A stretch of 64,000 bases of DNA from Prosthecobacter sp. (GTDB lineage Bacteria > Verrucomicrobiota > Verrucomicrobiia > Verrucomicrobiales > Verrucomicrobiaceae): assembly GCF_034366625.1 (NCBI RefSeq), contig NZ_JAXMIH010000019.1, forward strand, positions 62,001 through 126,000, written 5' to 3'. The translations under genes and the position numbers were made by a program. Positions 47,869-58,289 of the stretch are shown here, in pieces. The notes under the pieces were generated by a model. The model was not told the origin of the DNA and searched no databases. It saw only the letters and a program-made list of their open reading frames with translations. Each line of letters begins with the position of its first letter. Within the stretch, counting starts at the first letter, position 1.

Positions 47869-49298
47869 GCCACGATGCCCTTCACCAGATGCCCATGCAC
47901 ATCCGTGAGCCGGTAGCGGCGTCCCTGGAACTTGTACGTCAGCCGTTCGTGGTCGATGCCGAGCAGGTGCATCAGCGTGGCGTGGAAATCGTGGATGTGC
48001 AGGCCGTCCTTGACCGTGTTGTAGCCGAAATCGTCCGTCTCGCCATACACCGACCCTGCCTTGATGCCGCCGCCCGCGAACCACGCGCTGAAACAGCGAG
48101 GATGATGATCTCGGCCAAAGTTCGTGCTGATCTTGCCCTGGCAATAGGCCGTGCGGCCAAACTCGCCGCCCCAGACGACGAGTGTATCATCCAGCAAACC
48201 GCGCTGTTTGAGGTCTTTGACCAGTGCTGCGGCTGGCTGGTCGGTTTCCTTGCACAACTTCGGCAGCGCACCGGGCAGACCGCCGTGATGATCCCAGTCC
48301 TGATGGTAGAGTTGGATGAAACGCACGCCTTTTTCCGCCAGACGACGCGCTTGCAGGCAGTTCGCGGCAAAAGTGCCCGGCGTCTTCACATCCGGCCCGT
48401 AGCTGTCGAGCACATGCTGCGGCTCATCGCTCAGATCCGTCACTTCGGGAATGCTCGTCTGCATGCGGAAGGCCATTTCATAGTGGTCGATGCGATTCTG
48501 AATCTCCGCGTCCGGCGTTCCGGCAAACTGATGCTCATTCAGTTCCTTGAGGCGATCTAGCATCAGTCTGCGGCTGTCAGCGCTCACGCCCGCCGGATTG
48601 CCGAGATACAGCACCGGGTCCTTCGCCGCACGGAACAGCACGCCCTGATGTCTCGTCGGCAAGAAACCGCTGCCCCACAGGTGCGATCCCAGCGGCTGCC
48701 CACCCTTACCCTTCGTGATCAGCACCGTGAAAGACGGCAGATTCGCATTCTCCGCACCAAGCCCATAACTCAGCCACGAGCCAAAACTCGGCCGCCCCGC
48801 GATCTGCGATCCCGTCTGGAAAAACGTCACTCCCGGCCCGTGATTGATCGACTCTGTGAACATCGACCGCGCCACGCAGATGTCGTCCGCGATGCTCGCT
48901 GTGTGCGGCAGCAACTCGCTGAACCATCCACCCGCCTGCCCATGCTGCGTGAACTTGAACGGCGATCCCACCATTGGAATCGACGACTGATTCCCCGACA
49001 TCCCCGTCAACCGCTGCCCACCGCGCACCGAGTCAGGAAGCTGCTCGCCGTTCCGCTGGTTCAGCAGCGGCTTGTAATCGAACAGATCCAGATGCGACGG
49101 CCCGCCCGACATGAACAGATAAATGATCCGCTTCGCCTTCGCAAAATGATGCGTGCTGCCCAAAACGCCCCGATCCACCGCCGCAGCGGCACCGTGGCTC
49201 TCCTGGGCCAGCATTTCATTCAAAGCGATGCCGCCCAAGCCTAAACCAAAGCGGTTCAGAAAGGAGCGGCGATGAAGCAAGTTGGCGGAAGTGGTCAT
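47865..49298 (-). CDS. DUF1501 domain protein (Tat-exported)
   Basis: About 477 residues from ATG 49298. Tat-type leader HRRSFLNRFGLGLGGIALNE; then IIYLFMSGGPSHLDLFDYKP, the CVARSMFTESINHGPGVTFF segment, [49 protein letters not shown] and DHHPRCFSAWFAGGGIK. It has the alkaline-phosphatase-superfamily layout of DUF1501, substrate unknown. It is preceded by a PSD1 cytochrome gene (49312-52305, 13-base gap), so the two are one unit. Confidence 0.92.
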   Translation of the reverse strand: MTTSANLLHRRSFLNRFGLGLGGIALNEMLAQESHGAAAAVDRGVLGSTHHFAKAKRIIYLFMSGGPSHLDLFDYKPLLNQRNGEQLPDSVRGGQRLTGMSGNQSSIPMVGSPFKFTQHGQAGGWFSELLPHTASIADDICVARSMFTESINHGPGVTFFQTGSQIAGRPSFGSWLSYGLGAENANLPSFTVLITKGKGGQPLGSHLWGSGFLPTRHQGVLFRAAKDPVLYLGNPAGVSADSRRLMLDRLKELNEHQFAGTPDAEIQNRIDHYEMAFRMQTSIPEVTDLSDEPQHVLDSYGPDVKTPGTFAANCLQARRLAEKGVRFIQLYHQDWDHHGGLPGALPKLCKETDQPAAALVKDLKQRGLLDDTLVVWGGEFGRTAYCQGKISTNFGRDHHPRCFSAWFAGGGIKAGSVYGETDDFGYNTVKDGLHIHDFHATLMHLLGIDHERLTYKFQGRRYRLTDVHGHLVKGIVA

Positions 49299-49311
49299 CG
49301 AGTGAAGTCGG

Positions 49312-52305
49312 TTAACGTTTAACGACAGAGGCATCATGATTCATCAAAGCCTGCGCCAGAACCGCCGCAGCCGCCGCTTCAGGAGCCGTAACGGAGACAT
49401 CTCGCTTGGCATTCCCTGTTTTGAAAAGTTCTTCGGCCTCCTTCGGCACCGCTTTGAAATGAGCGAGCTGTTCCTGATAGAGCTGGGTGCAGATTTGCAT
49501 CTCTTTCGCATCCGGTTTCCGGCTCAGGCAGCGCAGGAAGCCGGATTCGATCATCTGGGGCAGGTTGCCCTTCGCTTCGAGATGCAGCTTCTCGCCGAGC
49601 ACACGCGCCGCCTCTACATACTGCACGCCGTTGAGCAGAATGAGCGCTTGGAGTGGTGAATCGGTGCGTTCGCGTCGCGAAATGCACACCGCACGTCGTG
49701 GCGCATCGAAGGCGACCATGGCGGGCGGAGGGCTGGTGCGGCGCCAGTTGGAGTAGAGACTGCGGCGATAGACCGTGTCGCCTGCGCCTGGGGTGACGGG
49801 CTTGAAGGCTTCGGACATCTCATAGGAATGCACGGGCGGGCCACCCATCGTGAGCTTGATCAAGCCAGCAGTAGCCAAGGCATTGTCACGAATCATCTCC
49901 GCAGGCAGCCGGAAGCTTGGACCGCGAGCAAGCCATTGGTTGTCGGGATCATCCGCCATCGTCTTCGCATCGGCGATGCTGTTCTGACGATACGCCTGGC
50001 TTGTGACGATCTCCTTCACCAGCGCCTTCACATCCCAGCCGCTCTGAATGAACTTCATGGCGAGGTAATCGATCAGCTCGGGATACAACGGCCGCTCGCC
50101 CTGACTGCCGAAGTCTTCCGTCGTCTTCACCAGTCCGCGTCCGAACAAACTCTGCCACAGGCGGTTCACCGTGACCCGCGCCATGAGCGGATGATCCGGC
50201 GCGGTGAGCCATTGCGCGTAACCGAGGCGGTTCTTCGGCGCTCCCTTTGGAAACGGTGACAGCGACGCAGGAGTGGTGGGGCCGACTTCTTCGCCGCGCT
50301 TGTCATACTCGCCACGAGTGAGCACGTAGGCCTTCTTGGGCTGCGGCAGCTCCTTCATGACCATCAGCTCCTTCTGCGCATCCTGAAAAGCATACAGCTC
50401 GGCCCGCGCCTTTTGCAGGTCGGCGTTCGTCTCCGTGGTCAGATCGCGGCCAAACACGCGGAAGTCATCAATCAGGCCGCCTTTGAAGCCGCGATCCCGC
50501 ATGCGCTCGCCGAGGCTGATGTTGTCATGGCCGCCACCGGCGATGGTTTTCGTCAGGTTGTCTTTGATGACATCCACTGCGGCTTGTTTGCCTTCCACGA
50601 AGATCTTCAACCCATCCGCACGGCTGCTGCCATCATACGTCACCAACACATTCAGCCATTGCTTCAGCGGGATGTTCTCCTTGGTTCGGATGCTGATCGC
50701 ATTGCCTGGCCAGAAGTGAATCAGCGACCACTTGAGCTTTCCTTCTTCAATCAGCAGCTCGTAGCCGCGGCTTGCTGCGTCCGTCCAGGCCTGTGAGCGA
50801 TGAAACACCACCGCACGGTCCTTCACATCCGGTGTTTGCATCCACAGAGACACGCTGAAGGGCTCGTGGCGCTGGAAATTGCCCAGCGGCGTGTCCACCG
50901 CGTCATCGCCGGTGAATTGGATGGCATTGCCGATCTTGCCGGGCACCAGTTTGTTCTCACCCTTCAGCACGGCGGCGGGATCAGGTGGACCTTTGTCTTT
51001 GGCGTCCTTCTTCGGCTGCGGCGGAGGTGCCGCATGCAGCGAATCGGCCAGCTTGTTGCCCTTCAGCTCGTCAAACGTGAAGTGAGCCAGTTCATCGCGG
51101 CTTAGGTCGGGCTGAGTGGGTGAGTTTGGCTTCTCCAAGGCTGCCACCTTGGCTTTGAGCGCCACCATCTTGTCCTTCGCAGGCTGATCCATCAGCATCA
51201 TTGCCGGAGTCGGCGGTGAAGGCGTGAAGAAGGAATACAAGCCAGCTTCGTCGATGTTCTGCAGCATCGAAAAGAGTCCGTAATAGTCCTTCTGCGTGAT
51301 CGGGTCATACTTGTGATCGTGACAGCGAGAGCACTCGAAGGTCAGGCCGAGAAATGCTGTCGCCACGGTCTGCACGCGGTCGGCGACGTATTCGACGCGG
51401 TATTCCTCCTCCACGCTGCCGCCTTCGTTCTCCTGCTGATGCAGGCGATTGAACGCGGTGGCGAGGATCTGTTCATCCGTGGCATTCGGCAGCAGATCAC
51501 CCGCAAGCTGCCAGGTCACGAACTTGTCGTATGGCAGGTTGTCGTTGAAGGCCTTCACCACCCAGTCGCGCCAAGGCCACACCTCGCGTTCGCGATCCAC
51601 CTGGAAGCCGTAGCTGTCCGCGTAGCGCGCCACGTCGAGCCAGTCCACCGCCATGCGTTCGCCGTATTGCGGTGAGGCGAGGAGCCTCGTCACTAGATGC
51701 TGGATGCTTGATGCTGGATCAAACTGATGCTCGGTGACAAAGGCGGTGACTTCCTCCGGCGTCGGTGGCAGGCCGGTGAGATCGAAGCTAAGGCGGCGGA
51801 TGAGTGTTTCCGGCGTCGCTTCGGGCTGAAGCTTCAAACCGCGCTCTGCCAGACCAGTGCTGACGATCTTGTCGATGCTCTGGTCCTTGGTCGCCTCCGG
51901 CTTCAACGAAATGAATGCCCAATGCGCCTCATATTCCGCCCCTTCGTCGATCCACTGCTTCAGGATGGCGATTTCATCTGCCGTGAGGTCGCCGAGCTTC
52001 GATTTGGCCGGAGGCATGTGGTCGTCGGCATCCGTGGAGAGGATGCGCTGGATCATCTCGCTCACTTCGGCTTTGCCAGGGACAAATGCCTTCGCTTCCA
52101 CGGCAGCGTTGCGCTCATCCAGCCGCAGATCGGCTTCACGCTTCTTGGGGTCAGGACCGTGGCAGAAGAAGCACTTGTCCGAGAGAATCGGGCGCACATC
52201 GCGATTGAACTTCACCTTGGCGGGAGCCGCCGAAAGGGAGGTCGTGAACAATGAAATGAAGAGGATGACAAAAAGGCCGCGCGTCATGGCTGTTAAGTAT
52301 CTCAT
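49312..52305 (-). CDS. PSD1 cytochrome (DUF1549/DUF1553) with a LamG-like domain
   Basis: A 997-residue secreted protein. Signal peptide (to ~26), a planctomycete-cytochrome CFFCH at Cys45/Cys48/His49, the DUF1549 part (WLDVARYADSYGFQVDRERE) with a second [11 protein letters not shown], a laminin-G/concanavalin-like insert (~430-650, HEPFSVSLWMQTPDVKDRAV and GLKIFVEGKQAAVDV), and the DUF1553 end (NRLWQSLFGRGLVKTTEDFG, RRERTDSPLQALILLNGVQY). The LamG insert is not in the 720-residue copy. It probably anchors a polymer for oxidation. Its ATG overlaps the stop of the DUF1501 gene upstream by 4 bases (ATGA). Confidence 0.9.
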   Translation of the reverse strand: MRYLTAMTRGLFVILFISLFTTSLSAAPAKVKFNRDVRPILSDKCFFCHGPDPKKREADLRLDERNAAVEAKAFVPGKAEVSEMIQRILSTDADDHMPPAKSKLGDLTADEIAILKQWIDEGAEYEAHWAFISLKPEATKDQSIDKIVSTGLAERGLKLQPEATPETLIRRLSFDLTGLPPTPEEVTAFVTEHQFDPASSIQHLVTRLLASPQYGERMAVDWLDVARYADSYGFQVDREREVWPWRDWVVKAFNDNLPYDKFVTWQLAGDLLPNATDEQILATAFNRLHQQENEGGSVEEEYRVEYVADRVQTVATAFLGLTFECSRCHDHKYDPITQKDYYGLFSMLQNIDEAGLYSFFTPSPPTPAMMLMDQPAKDKMVALKAKVAALEKPNSPTQPDLSRDELAHFTFDELKGNKLADSLHAAPPPQPKKDAKDKGPPDPAAVLKGENKLVPGKIGNAIQFTGDDAVDTPLGNFQRHEPFSVSLWMQTPDVKDRAVVFHRSQAWTDAASRGYELLIEEGKLKWSLIHFWPGNAISIRTKENIPLKQWLNVLVTYDGSSRADGLKIFVEGKQAAVDVIKDNLTKTIAGGGHDNISLGERMRDRGFKGGLIDDFRVFGRDLTTETNADLQKARAELYAFQDAQKELMVMKELPQPKKAYVLTRGEYDKRGEEVGPTTPASLSPFPKGAPKNRLGYAQWLTAPDHPLMARVTVNRLWQSLFGRGLVKTTEDFGSQGERPLYPELIDYLAMKFIQSGWDVKALVKEIVTSQAYRQNSIADAKTMADDPDNQWLARGPSFRLPAEMIRDNALATAGLIKLTMGGPPVHSYEMSEAFKPVTPGAGDTVYRRSLYSNWRRTSPPPAMVAFDAPRRAVCISRRERTDSPLQALILLNGVQYVEAARVLGEKLHLEAKGNLPQMIESGFLRCLSRKPDAKEMQICTQLYQEQLAHFKAVPKEAEELFKTGNAKRDVSVTAPEAAAAAVLAQALMNHDASVVKR
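51693..51720. repeat. In-frame GATGCTGGAT direct repeats within PSD1
   Basis: CTAGATGCTGGATGCTTGAT then GCTGGATC: three head-to-tail units inside the coding region, translated on the minus strand as Asp-Pro-Ala-Ser-Ser-Ile-Gln-His-Leu. The segment lies in the DUF1549 linker between EHQF and VTRLLASPQYG. Confidence 0.7.
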
Positions 52306-53717
52306 GCAAACACCGCCTTCACCACCTTCGGATTCTCCACGCCTGTCAGACGCTGATCGAGACCTTGGAATTTGAAGGTGAGCCGCTCGTGATCGAGTCC
52401 GGCTGCCGCGAGGATCGTAGCATGAAGGTCATGTACGCTGACTTTGTCGATGGCGGCTTTGAAGCCGATTTCATCGCTCTCGCCGTGGTGGTAGCCGCCT
52501 TTGACTCCGCCGCCGCACATCCAGACGGTGAAGGCGTGCGGATTGTGATCACGTCCCGGCTGATCGCCTTTTTGCGCGATGGGCAGACGCCCAAACTCAC
52601 CGCCCCAGACGATGAGCGTCTGATCGAGCAATCCACGCTGCTCCAGATCGCTGATCAGTGCCGCCACAGGCTGGTCGCTCTCATTCGCGAAGCCGCGATG
52701 GTTGCCGAGGATGTCCTTGTGGCCGTCCCAGCTCTGCTGGTTCTCCATGCCGCCGCTGTAGAGCTGGATGAAGCGCACGCCGCGCTCCACCATGCGCCGC
52801 GCAGTGAGACACTGCGCGGCGAAGTGGCCACAGTGCTTCTCATTCACGCCATAGAGCTTCTGGATGTGCTCCGGCTCACCTTTGACATCAAAAGCCTCCG
52901 GGGCCGAGGTCTGCATGCGGTAAGCCAGCTCAAAGCTCTCGATGCGGGCATTCAGCTCGCTCTCGATGGCCGATCCGCCGAGCGATTGACGATTCAGCCA
53001 CGCCAGCAGATCGAGCTGCGCCCGCTGACGCTGCGGCGTGAGCGAGGCAGGCAACGCGAGGTTGTCGATGGGCGCCCCGCTGGGCTTCAGCCACGTCCCC
53101 TGATACACACTTGGCAAAAAGCCCGCGCCCCAGTTCGCCGCGCTGCCCTTCGGCAGGCCGCGATTCAGTGGATCGCTCATCACCACAAAGCTAGGCAGCG
53201 AATCGCTCTCGCTGCCGAGGCCGTAGTTCACCCACGAACCCACACACGGGTAGCCCATGCGCGTGGTGCCTGTGTTCATCATGAAAAGGGCGGGGGAGTG
53301 ATTGTTCGATCCCGTCCAGCAACTGTGGATGAAGCACATTTTGTCCACATGCATCGCCGTCTTCGGAAACAGATCGCTGCACCACGTCCCGCTCTGCCCG
53401 TGCTGCTTGAACTCGAACGGGGACTTCATCAGCCCGCCCACCGATCCGGGGAAGAAGCCCGTTTTCGGATCAAACCCCTCCAGCGTTTGCCCATCGCGCT
53501 TCGCCAGCTCCGGCTTGTAATCCCAGGTATCGACCTGTGACGGCCCGCCGTTGGTGAAGATCCAGATGATCGACTTCGCCTTCCCCCCGACCTGCATCGG
53601 CACCTTCGGCGAGAAAGGATTCTTCGCCGCCTCCAGCATCGAAGCGAACGCCAGCATCCCAAAACCACCGCCCGCACGAGCGAGCATTTCACGACGGGAA
53701 TAAGAGAGTGTGTTCAT
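52302..53717 (-). CDS. DUF1501 domain protein (Tat-exported)
   Basis: 471 residues from ATG 53717, one base after the upstream PSD1 stop. Leader SRREMLARAGGGFGMLAFAS with Arg-Arg; then [80 protein letters not shown] and HNPHAFTVWMCGGGVKGGYH. Substrate unknown. Its stop overlaps the next PSD1 start (ATGA), so the four-gene operon PSD1-DUF1501-PSD1-DUF1501 (55881 to 47865) is tightly coupled. Confidence 0.92.
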   Translation of the reverse strand: MNTLSYSRREMLARAGGGFGMLAFASMLEAAKNPFSPKVPMQVGGKAKSIIWIFTNGGPSQVDTWDYKPELAKRDGQTLEGFDPKTGFFPGSVGGLMKSPFEFKQHGQSGTWCSDLFPKTAMHVDKMCFIHSCWTGSNNHSPALFMMNTGTTRMGYPCVGSWVNYGLGSESDSLPSFVVMSDPLNRGLPKGSAANWGAGFLPSVYQGTWLKPSGAPIDNLALPASLTPQRQRAQLDLLAWLNRQSLGGSAIESELNARIESFELAYRMQTSAPEAFDVKGEPEHIQKLYGVNEKHCGHFAAQCLTARRMVERGVRFIQLYSGGMENQQSWDGHKDILGNHRGFANESDQPVAALISDLEQRGLLDQTLIVWGGEFGRLPIAQKGDQPGRDHNPHAFTVWMCGGGVKGGYHHGESDEIGFKAAIDKVSVHDLHATILAAAGLDHERLTFKFQGLDQRLTGVENPKVVKAVFA

Positions 53718-53718
53718 G

Positions 53719-55881
53719 TCAGTTGACGTAAATGAATTCATTCAAGCTCAGCACCACCTGGCAGTAATCTGCCAGGGAACCGGCTGATTTCAAAAACTCG
53801 GCACCGGCGGCCACTTCATCGGCTTTTGGAACACGGTTGAAGCAAAGGCGGTAAATCATCGCGATCTGCTTCGCGGCATCGCCAGCGGCTGAAACGCGTT
53901 TGGCGAGCCCTTCGGCCCATGATCGGGATTGGGGGCTGTTCATGAGCACGAGGGCCTGCGGGGCCACGGTCGTCGTGGGGCGTGCGCCTTGGCTCACGAG
54001 CGGCTCGGGCAGGTCAAAGGCCACCATGCTGCCGATGAGCTGGCTGCGTTTGATGTTGAAGTAGATGCTGCGGCGCTTGCTGTTCTCATCGCGAGTGCCG
54101 GGGCCGAACATGGTTGCGTCCAACACGCCGCTCACGGCCAGCATCGAGTCGCGGATCGCCTCGGCTTCGAGCCGCTGCGGCACGAAGCGCATGAAAAGAC
54201 CGTTCGCGGGGTCGGCGGCTTCCTTCTTGGCATCGCGGGCGCTGCTTTGCTGCCAGGCACGGCTCATGAGGATCATCTTGTGGATGGGTTTGAGCTTCCA
54301 ACCATTCGTGATGAGCTGACCCGCCAGCCAATCGAGCAACTCGGGCTGCGTGCAAGGCGTGCCGGTCTTGCCGAAGTCATTCGGCGTCGGGACGAGGCCC
54401 GTGCCGAAATGATGCTGCCACAGGCGGTTCACGATCACCCGCGCTAGCAGCGCACCGGCTCCCTGATCGACATCCGTGATCCAGTTCGACAGCGAACGCC
54501 GCCTGCCGTTGTATTTCGCGTCCTTCGGCGGCTGCCATTGCCAGCGTTTCGAGTCGCCGGGCTTGCTCAGCACTTGCAAGAAGCCCTGCACGGCCTCGCC
54601 GTCCTTCATGAGAGGATTGCCGCGCTTCAGCACATGCGTCTTGTCAAAGAACGGCCCGCCCTGCGTGTGCATGACGATGGGATCATAGCCCTCGGCGCAG
54701 ATCATCATGCGTGTGGCACCTTGGATGGCTGGCGTGTTCTTTTTGGCATTCATCGTCGTGATGGCGGAGGTCACTTTGCCGTCAGGATGCACATCCACAT
54801 TCATGCGTGTGGTCGTGGTGAAGGTGCTCAGCATCGCGTAGTAGTCGCGGGTGGGCAGCGGATCGAATTTGTGATCGTGACAGCGGGCGCAGCTCAGCGT
54901 GAGTCCGAGCATGCCACCCGCCGTCGTGCCCAGCATGTCGTCCATCGCATCGTAGCGGGAGCTTTCGACCTCGTTCGCGGTGATTTGTGAGGGAAACACG
55001 CCCGCGCCGAGAAAACCCGTCGCTGCAAGTGCCAGCGGGTTCTGCGGCTCGTATTCGTCTCCTGCGAGCTGCCACTTCACGAACTGGTCATACGGCATGT
55101 CCGAGTTCAGCGCCTTGATCACGAAGTCGCGGTAATGAAACGCAAACGGGCGGTCGTAGTCCTGCTCAAAGCCCGTGCTCTCGGCATAGCGGGCCACGTC
55201 GAGCCAGTGGCGTGCCCAGCGTTCGCCGTAGCGCGGAGATTCGAGCAGCGCGTCAATCAGGTCACTCAGGTCAGCCGTGTCCAAAACCTCTGACGGCGGC
55301 AGCCCCGTCAGATCCAGAAACAGCCTCCGCACCAGCACCGCTTTGTCCGCAGCCGGTGCAAAGGTCATGCCCTTTGCGTTCTTCAAAAGCAGCTCATCAA
55401 TGCTCTTCGCCTGCACCTTTTTCAGCGGCTGGAAGGCCCACCACTGGCGATCTTCGTCCGTCACGACGCTGCTGTCCTTCTTCGGCTTCTTCCCGGCGAT
55501 GAGCGGTGCGGAATACGGCGCCCCATCATCAATCCACGCCGCAATCTTCGAAATGGCTTCTTCAGGCAGCTTCGGGCTGCTGTCCGGCATGTGCGGCTCC
55601 TTGGCGTGGTTGATCTGCGCCACGAGCGAACTGCTCTTCGCATCGAAAGGCACCACCACGCTGCCGTGCGAGCCGCCGCGCAGCAAATCCTCACGCGTGG
55701 CCATGTCGAAGTCGCTCTTCACTTTTTCGCCGCCGTGGCACTTGAGGCAGTTTTCCTTCAAAAGGGCCGCCACATCCTGCTGAAACAACTTCAAGCCGCG
55801 CTCCATGCGCTGGGCATGATCCGGCGGCAGATTCGCAGCAAGGGCAGAACTCGTGGTGAGGATGAAAAGGAGGAATCGCAT
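53719..55881 (-). CDS. PSD1 cytochrome (DUF1549/DUF1553), short form
   Basis: A 720-residue secreted protein. Signal peptide (MRFLLFILTTSSALAA), CLKCHGG at Cys45/Cys48/His49, a DUF1549 domain (GLPPSEVLDTADLSDLIDAL, WLDVARYAESTGFEQDYDRP), a second haem-type motif CARCHDHKFDPLPT, then DUF1553 (RVIVNRLWQHHFGTGLVPTP, QRLEAEAIRDSMLAVSG) to the end. It lacks the LamG or extended insert of its two paralogues. It is the first gene of the PSD1-DUF1501-PSD1-DUF1501 operon; the AraC-type regulator starts ~90-120 bases away on the other strand. Confidence 0.9.
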   Translation of the reverse strand: MRFLLFILTTSSALAANLPPDHAQRMERGLKLFQQDVAALLKENCLKCHGGEKVKSDFDMATREDLLRGGSHGSVVVPFDAKSSSLVAQINHAKEPHMPDSSPKLPEEAISKIAAWIDDGAPYSAPLIAGKKPKKDSSVVTDEDRQWWAFQPLKKVQAKSIDELLLKNAKGMTFAPAADKAVLVRRLFLDLTGLPPSEVLDTADLSDLIDALLESPRYGERWARHWLDVARYAESTGFEQDYDRPFAFHYRDFVIKALNSDMPYDQFVKWQLAGDEYEPQNPLALAATGFLGAGVFPSQITANEVESSRYDAMDDMLGTTAGGMLGLTLSCARCHDHKFDPLPTRDYYAMLSTFTTTTRMNVDVHPDGKVTSAITTMNAKKNTPAIQGATRMMICAEGYDPIVMHTQGGPFFDKTHVLKRGNPLMKDGEAVQGFLQVLSKPGDSKRWQWQPPKDAKYNGRRRSLSNWITDVDQGAGALLARVIVNRLWQHHFGTGLVPTPNDFGKTGTPCTQPELLDWLAGQLITNGWKLKPIHKMILMSRAWQQSSARDAKKEAADPANGLFMRFVPQRLEAEAIRDSMLAVSGVLDATMFGPGTRDENSKRRSIYFNIKRSQLIGSMVAFDLPEPLVSQGARPTTTVAPQALVLMNSPQSRSWAEGLAKRVSAAGDAAKQIAMIYRLCFNRVPKADEVAAGAEFLKSAGSLADYCQVVLSLNEFIYVN

Positions 55882-55967
55882 CGCTCATCATCAACGTCGG
55901 TTGTCTGTGCCTGTTTATGCTTGTTTTGTGTCTGATTCTGCTGACGAGGCCAGGATGATTGCGATAA

Positions 55968-56849
55968 ATGCCAGATGCCGCCGTATCTGATTACAACACT
56001 GGCATGTCGAACCGGCGCAAGTACCTCAACTACACCACGCCCTGGGGCGTGGATCTTGCCCGCGTGGCGAAATCGGGCTGGACGCCGTTTTTGATCCACG
56101 AAAGCGGCTACCAGCCTCATCTGGAGGATTGGAATCATCAGGGCGTCGATTCACCCTTCTGGCGCTTCTACTACAATCCCAAACCCGGCTGCTATCTGCT
56201 GTTTCAGGGGCAGAAAATCGCGCTGGAGCCAAAGAAGGCGGTCTTGATCCCGGCGGACACGGTGTTCGACTGTTGCGCCCCGGTGAAGGCCTGCCACTTC
56301 TGGCTGCACTTCACCACCGCACGGCCCGGTGTGTCCATTCCTGCCGCTCCCATCGTCATTTCGGCCGATGATTCACTGCGGACGCTGCTGACCAAACTTA
56401 TCTTCACGCATCGCGAACCACCGACAGAACTGCGTGATCACCGTCTGCATCATCTCAGCGCCGCGCTGCTGCACACCGTTTTCGCCACGCTCGAAACCGA
56501 CTCACCGCCTGCGATGCCGGAGCGTATCGTTGAAGTGCTGGCTCTCATTGCCCGTGCGCCGCACAGCAAGCTGACGAATCCCTTCCTCGCCGAGCGTGCG
56601 GGCATGAGCGTGGAGCGTTTCATCCGCAGTTTCCGTGAGCACACCGGCCAGACGCCTGCCGCGTATGTCTTGAGCACAAGAATTCGACTCTCAGGCGAGG
56701 CTTTGGCACTCACGGACAAGACGATCGATCAAATCGCCGTCGAGTTTGGCTTTCCCAACCGACATTACTTCAGCCGCATGTTTGCCCGGCAGGTCGGTTG
56801 CGGACCGTCGGAGTTTCGGCAACGGCAGCGTGAACGCAAAGGACGCTAG
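55968..56849 (+). CDS. AraC-family transcriptional regulator
   Basis: A 293-residue regulator. The N-terminal part is a cupin-like ligand-binding region ([40 protein letters not shown]). The C-terminal AraC HTH has two helix-turn-helix units: [20 protein letters not shown] and [20 protein letters not shown]. It probably senses a carbohydrate-derived ligand and controls the divergent PSD1/DUF1501 operon (inference). ATG 55968 precedes an alternative ATG at 56004. The last 4 bases overlap the convergent DUF1501 stop. Confidence 0.88.
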   Translation: MPDAAVSDYNTGMSNRRKYLNYTTPWGVDLARVAKSGWTPFLIHESGYQPHLEDWNHQGVDSPFWRFYYNPKPGCYLLFQGQKIALEPKKAVLIPADTVFDCCAPVKACHFWLHFTTARPGVSIPAAPIVISADDSLRTLLTKLIFTHREPPTELRDHRLHHLSAALLHTVFATLETDSPPAMPERIVEVLALIARAPHSKLTNPFLAERAGMSVERFIRSFREHTGQTPAAYVLSTRIRLSGEALALTDKTIDQIAVEFGFPNRHYFSRMFARQVGCGPSEFRQRQRERKGR

Positions 56850-58288
56850 GCCAGCACGCCCTTCACGAGATTGCCAGCAATGCCAGTGAGGCGCATGTCG
56901 AGACCTTGGAATTTGAAATTGAGGCGCTCATGGTTGATGCCTAGCAGGTGCATGAGGGTGGCATTGAGATCATGCACATGCACAGGATCGCGGACGATGT
57001 TGTAGCTGTAGTCGTCGGTTTCGCCGTAGGTGGTGCCTTTTTTCACGCCACCACCGGCCATGAAGATGGAATAGCAGCGCGGATGATGATCGCGACCGTA
57101 GTTGGTGGCGGTGAGCGTGCCTTGGGAATAGATCGTGCGGCCGAATTCACCGCCCCAGACGATGAGCGTGTCATCGAGCAGTCCGCGTTGTTTCAGATCC
57201 TTGATGAGCGCGGTGGTGGGCTGGTCGGTGTCGCGGCATTGGCCACGGATGGCGTTGGGCAGACCACCGTGGTGGTCCCAGCCCATGTGGAAGAGTTGGA
57301 TGCAGCGCACATCGCGCTCGGCGAGGCGGCGGGCGAGCAGACAGTTCGCGGCGTAGGTGCCGGGTTTCATCACATCGGGGCCGTAGCTGTCGAGCACGTG
57401 CTTGGGCTCTTTGGAGGTATCCACGAGATCAGGCACGCTCATCTGCATGCGGAAGGCCATTTCGTATTGGGAGATGCGCGCACTGATTTCAGGATCACCA
57501 AAGGCCTCGAAGTCGCGCTGATTGAGCGCGGCGAGTTCATCAAGCATCTGGCGGCGCATGGGGCGGTCCACTCCGGCGGGATTGGAGAGGTAGAGCACGG
57601 GATCACCCGCATTGCGGAAGCGCACGCCCTGATGCTGCGTGGGCAGGAAACCGCTGCCCCACAGGCGGTCGTAGAGCGGCTGGTCATCGCGACGACCAGT
57701 GCCGAAGGAGGTCATCACGACATAAGCCGGCAGATCGTGATTCATGCTGCCGAGGCCATAGCTGAGCCATGCGCCGATGCTGGGACGACCTGCGAGTTGT
57801 GAACCCGTCTGGCAAAAGGTGATCGCTGGATCGTGATTGATCGCCTCGGTGAACATCGAACGGATCACGCACATCTCATCTGCCACGGTGGAGAGATGCG
57901 GGAACAGCTCGCTCAACCAGATGCCGCCCTGGCCATGTTGAGCGAATTTGAAGAGCGAAGGAGCGACAGGGAACGCTTTCTGACCCGATGTCATCGTCGT
58001 GAGTCGCTGGCCCTGACGAATGCTGGCGGGCAGATCCTCGGCGCGATGTTTTTCCATCTGCGGTTTTGGATCGAAGAGATCCATCTGCGAAGGAGCGCCG
58101 GACTGGAACAGATAGATGATGCGTTTCGCCTTGGGAGCGAAGTTGGGAAATTGACGCGCAGGCATTGCTGCGGCGGCCTCATCTTGCAGCAACGAGCCGA
58201 GCGCGGCAGCACCGATGGCAGACGTGCTTTGTTTGAGGAAGATGCGGCGGTTGAGCCGGTCCTGGAGTTGAAGGGCTGGGTTGTTCAT
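56846..58288 (-). CDS. DUF1501 domain protein (Tat-exported)
   Basis: A 480-residue protein. Tat-type leader ([20 protein letters not shown]), then [94 protein letters not shown] and [19 protein letters not shown]. Closest in wording to the copy at 47865-49298. It follows its PSD1 partner after 1 base. Confidence 0.92.
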   Translation of the reverse strand: MNNPALQLQDRLNRRIFLKQSTSAIGAAALGSLLQDEAAAAMPARQFPNFAPKAKRIIYLFQSGAPSQMDLFDPKPQMEKHRAEDLPASIRQGQRLTTMTSGQKAFPVAPSLFKFAQHGQGGIWLSELFPHLSTVADEMCVIRSMFTEAINHDPAITFCQTGSQLAGRPSIGAWLSYGLGSMNHDLPAYVVMTSFGTGRRDDQPLYDRLWGSGFLPTQHQGVRFRNAGDPVLYLSNPAGVDRPMRRQMLDELAALNQRDFEAFGDPEISARISQYEMAFRMQMSVPDLVDTSKEPKHVLDSYGPDVMKPGTYAANCLLARRLAERDVRCIQLFHMGWDHHGGLPNAIRGQCRDTDQPTTALIKDLKQRGLLDDTLIVWGGEFGRTIYSQGTLTATNYGRDHHPRCYSIFMAGGGVKKGTTYGETDDYSYNIVRDPVHVHDLNATLMHLLGINHERLNFKFQGLDMRLTGIAGNLVKGVLA

Positions 58289-58289
58289 G

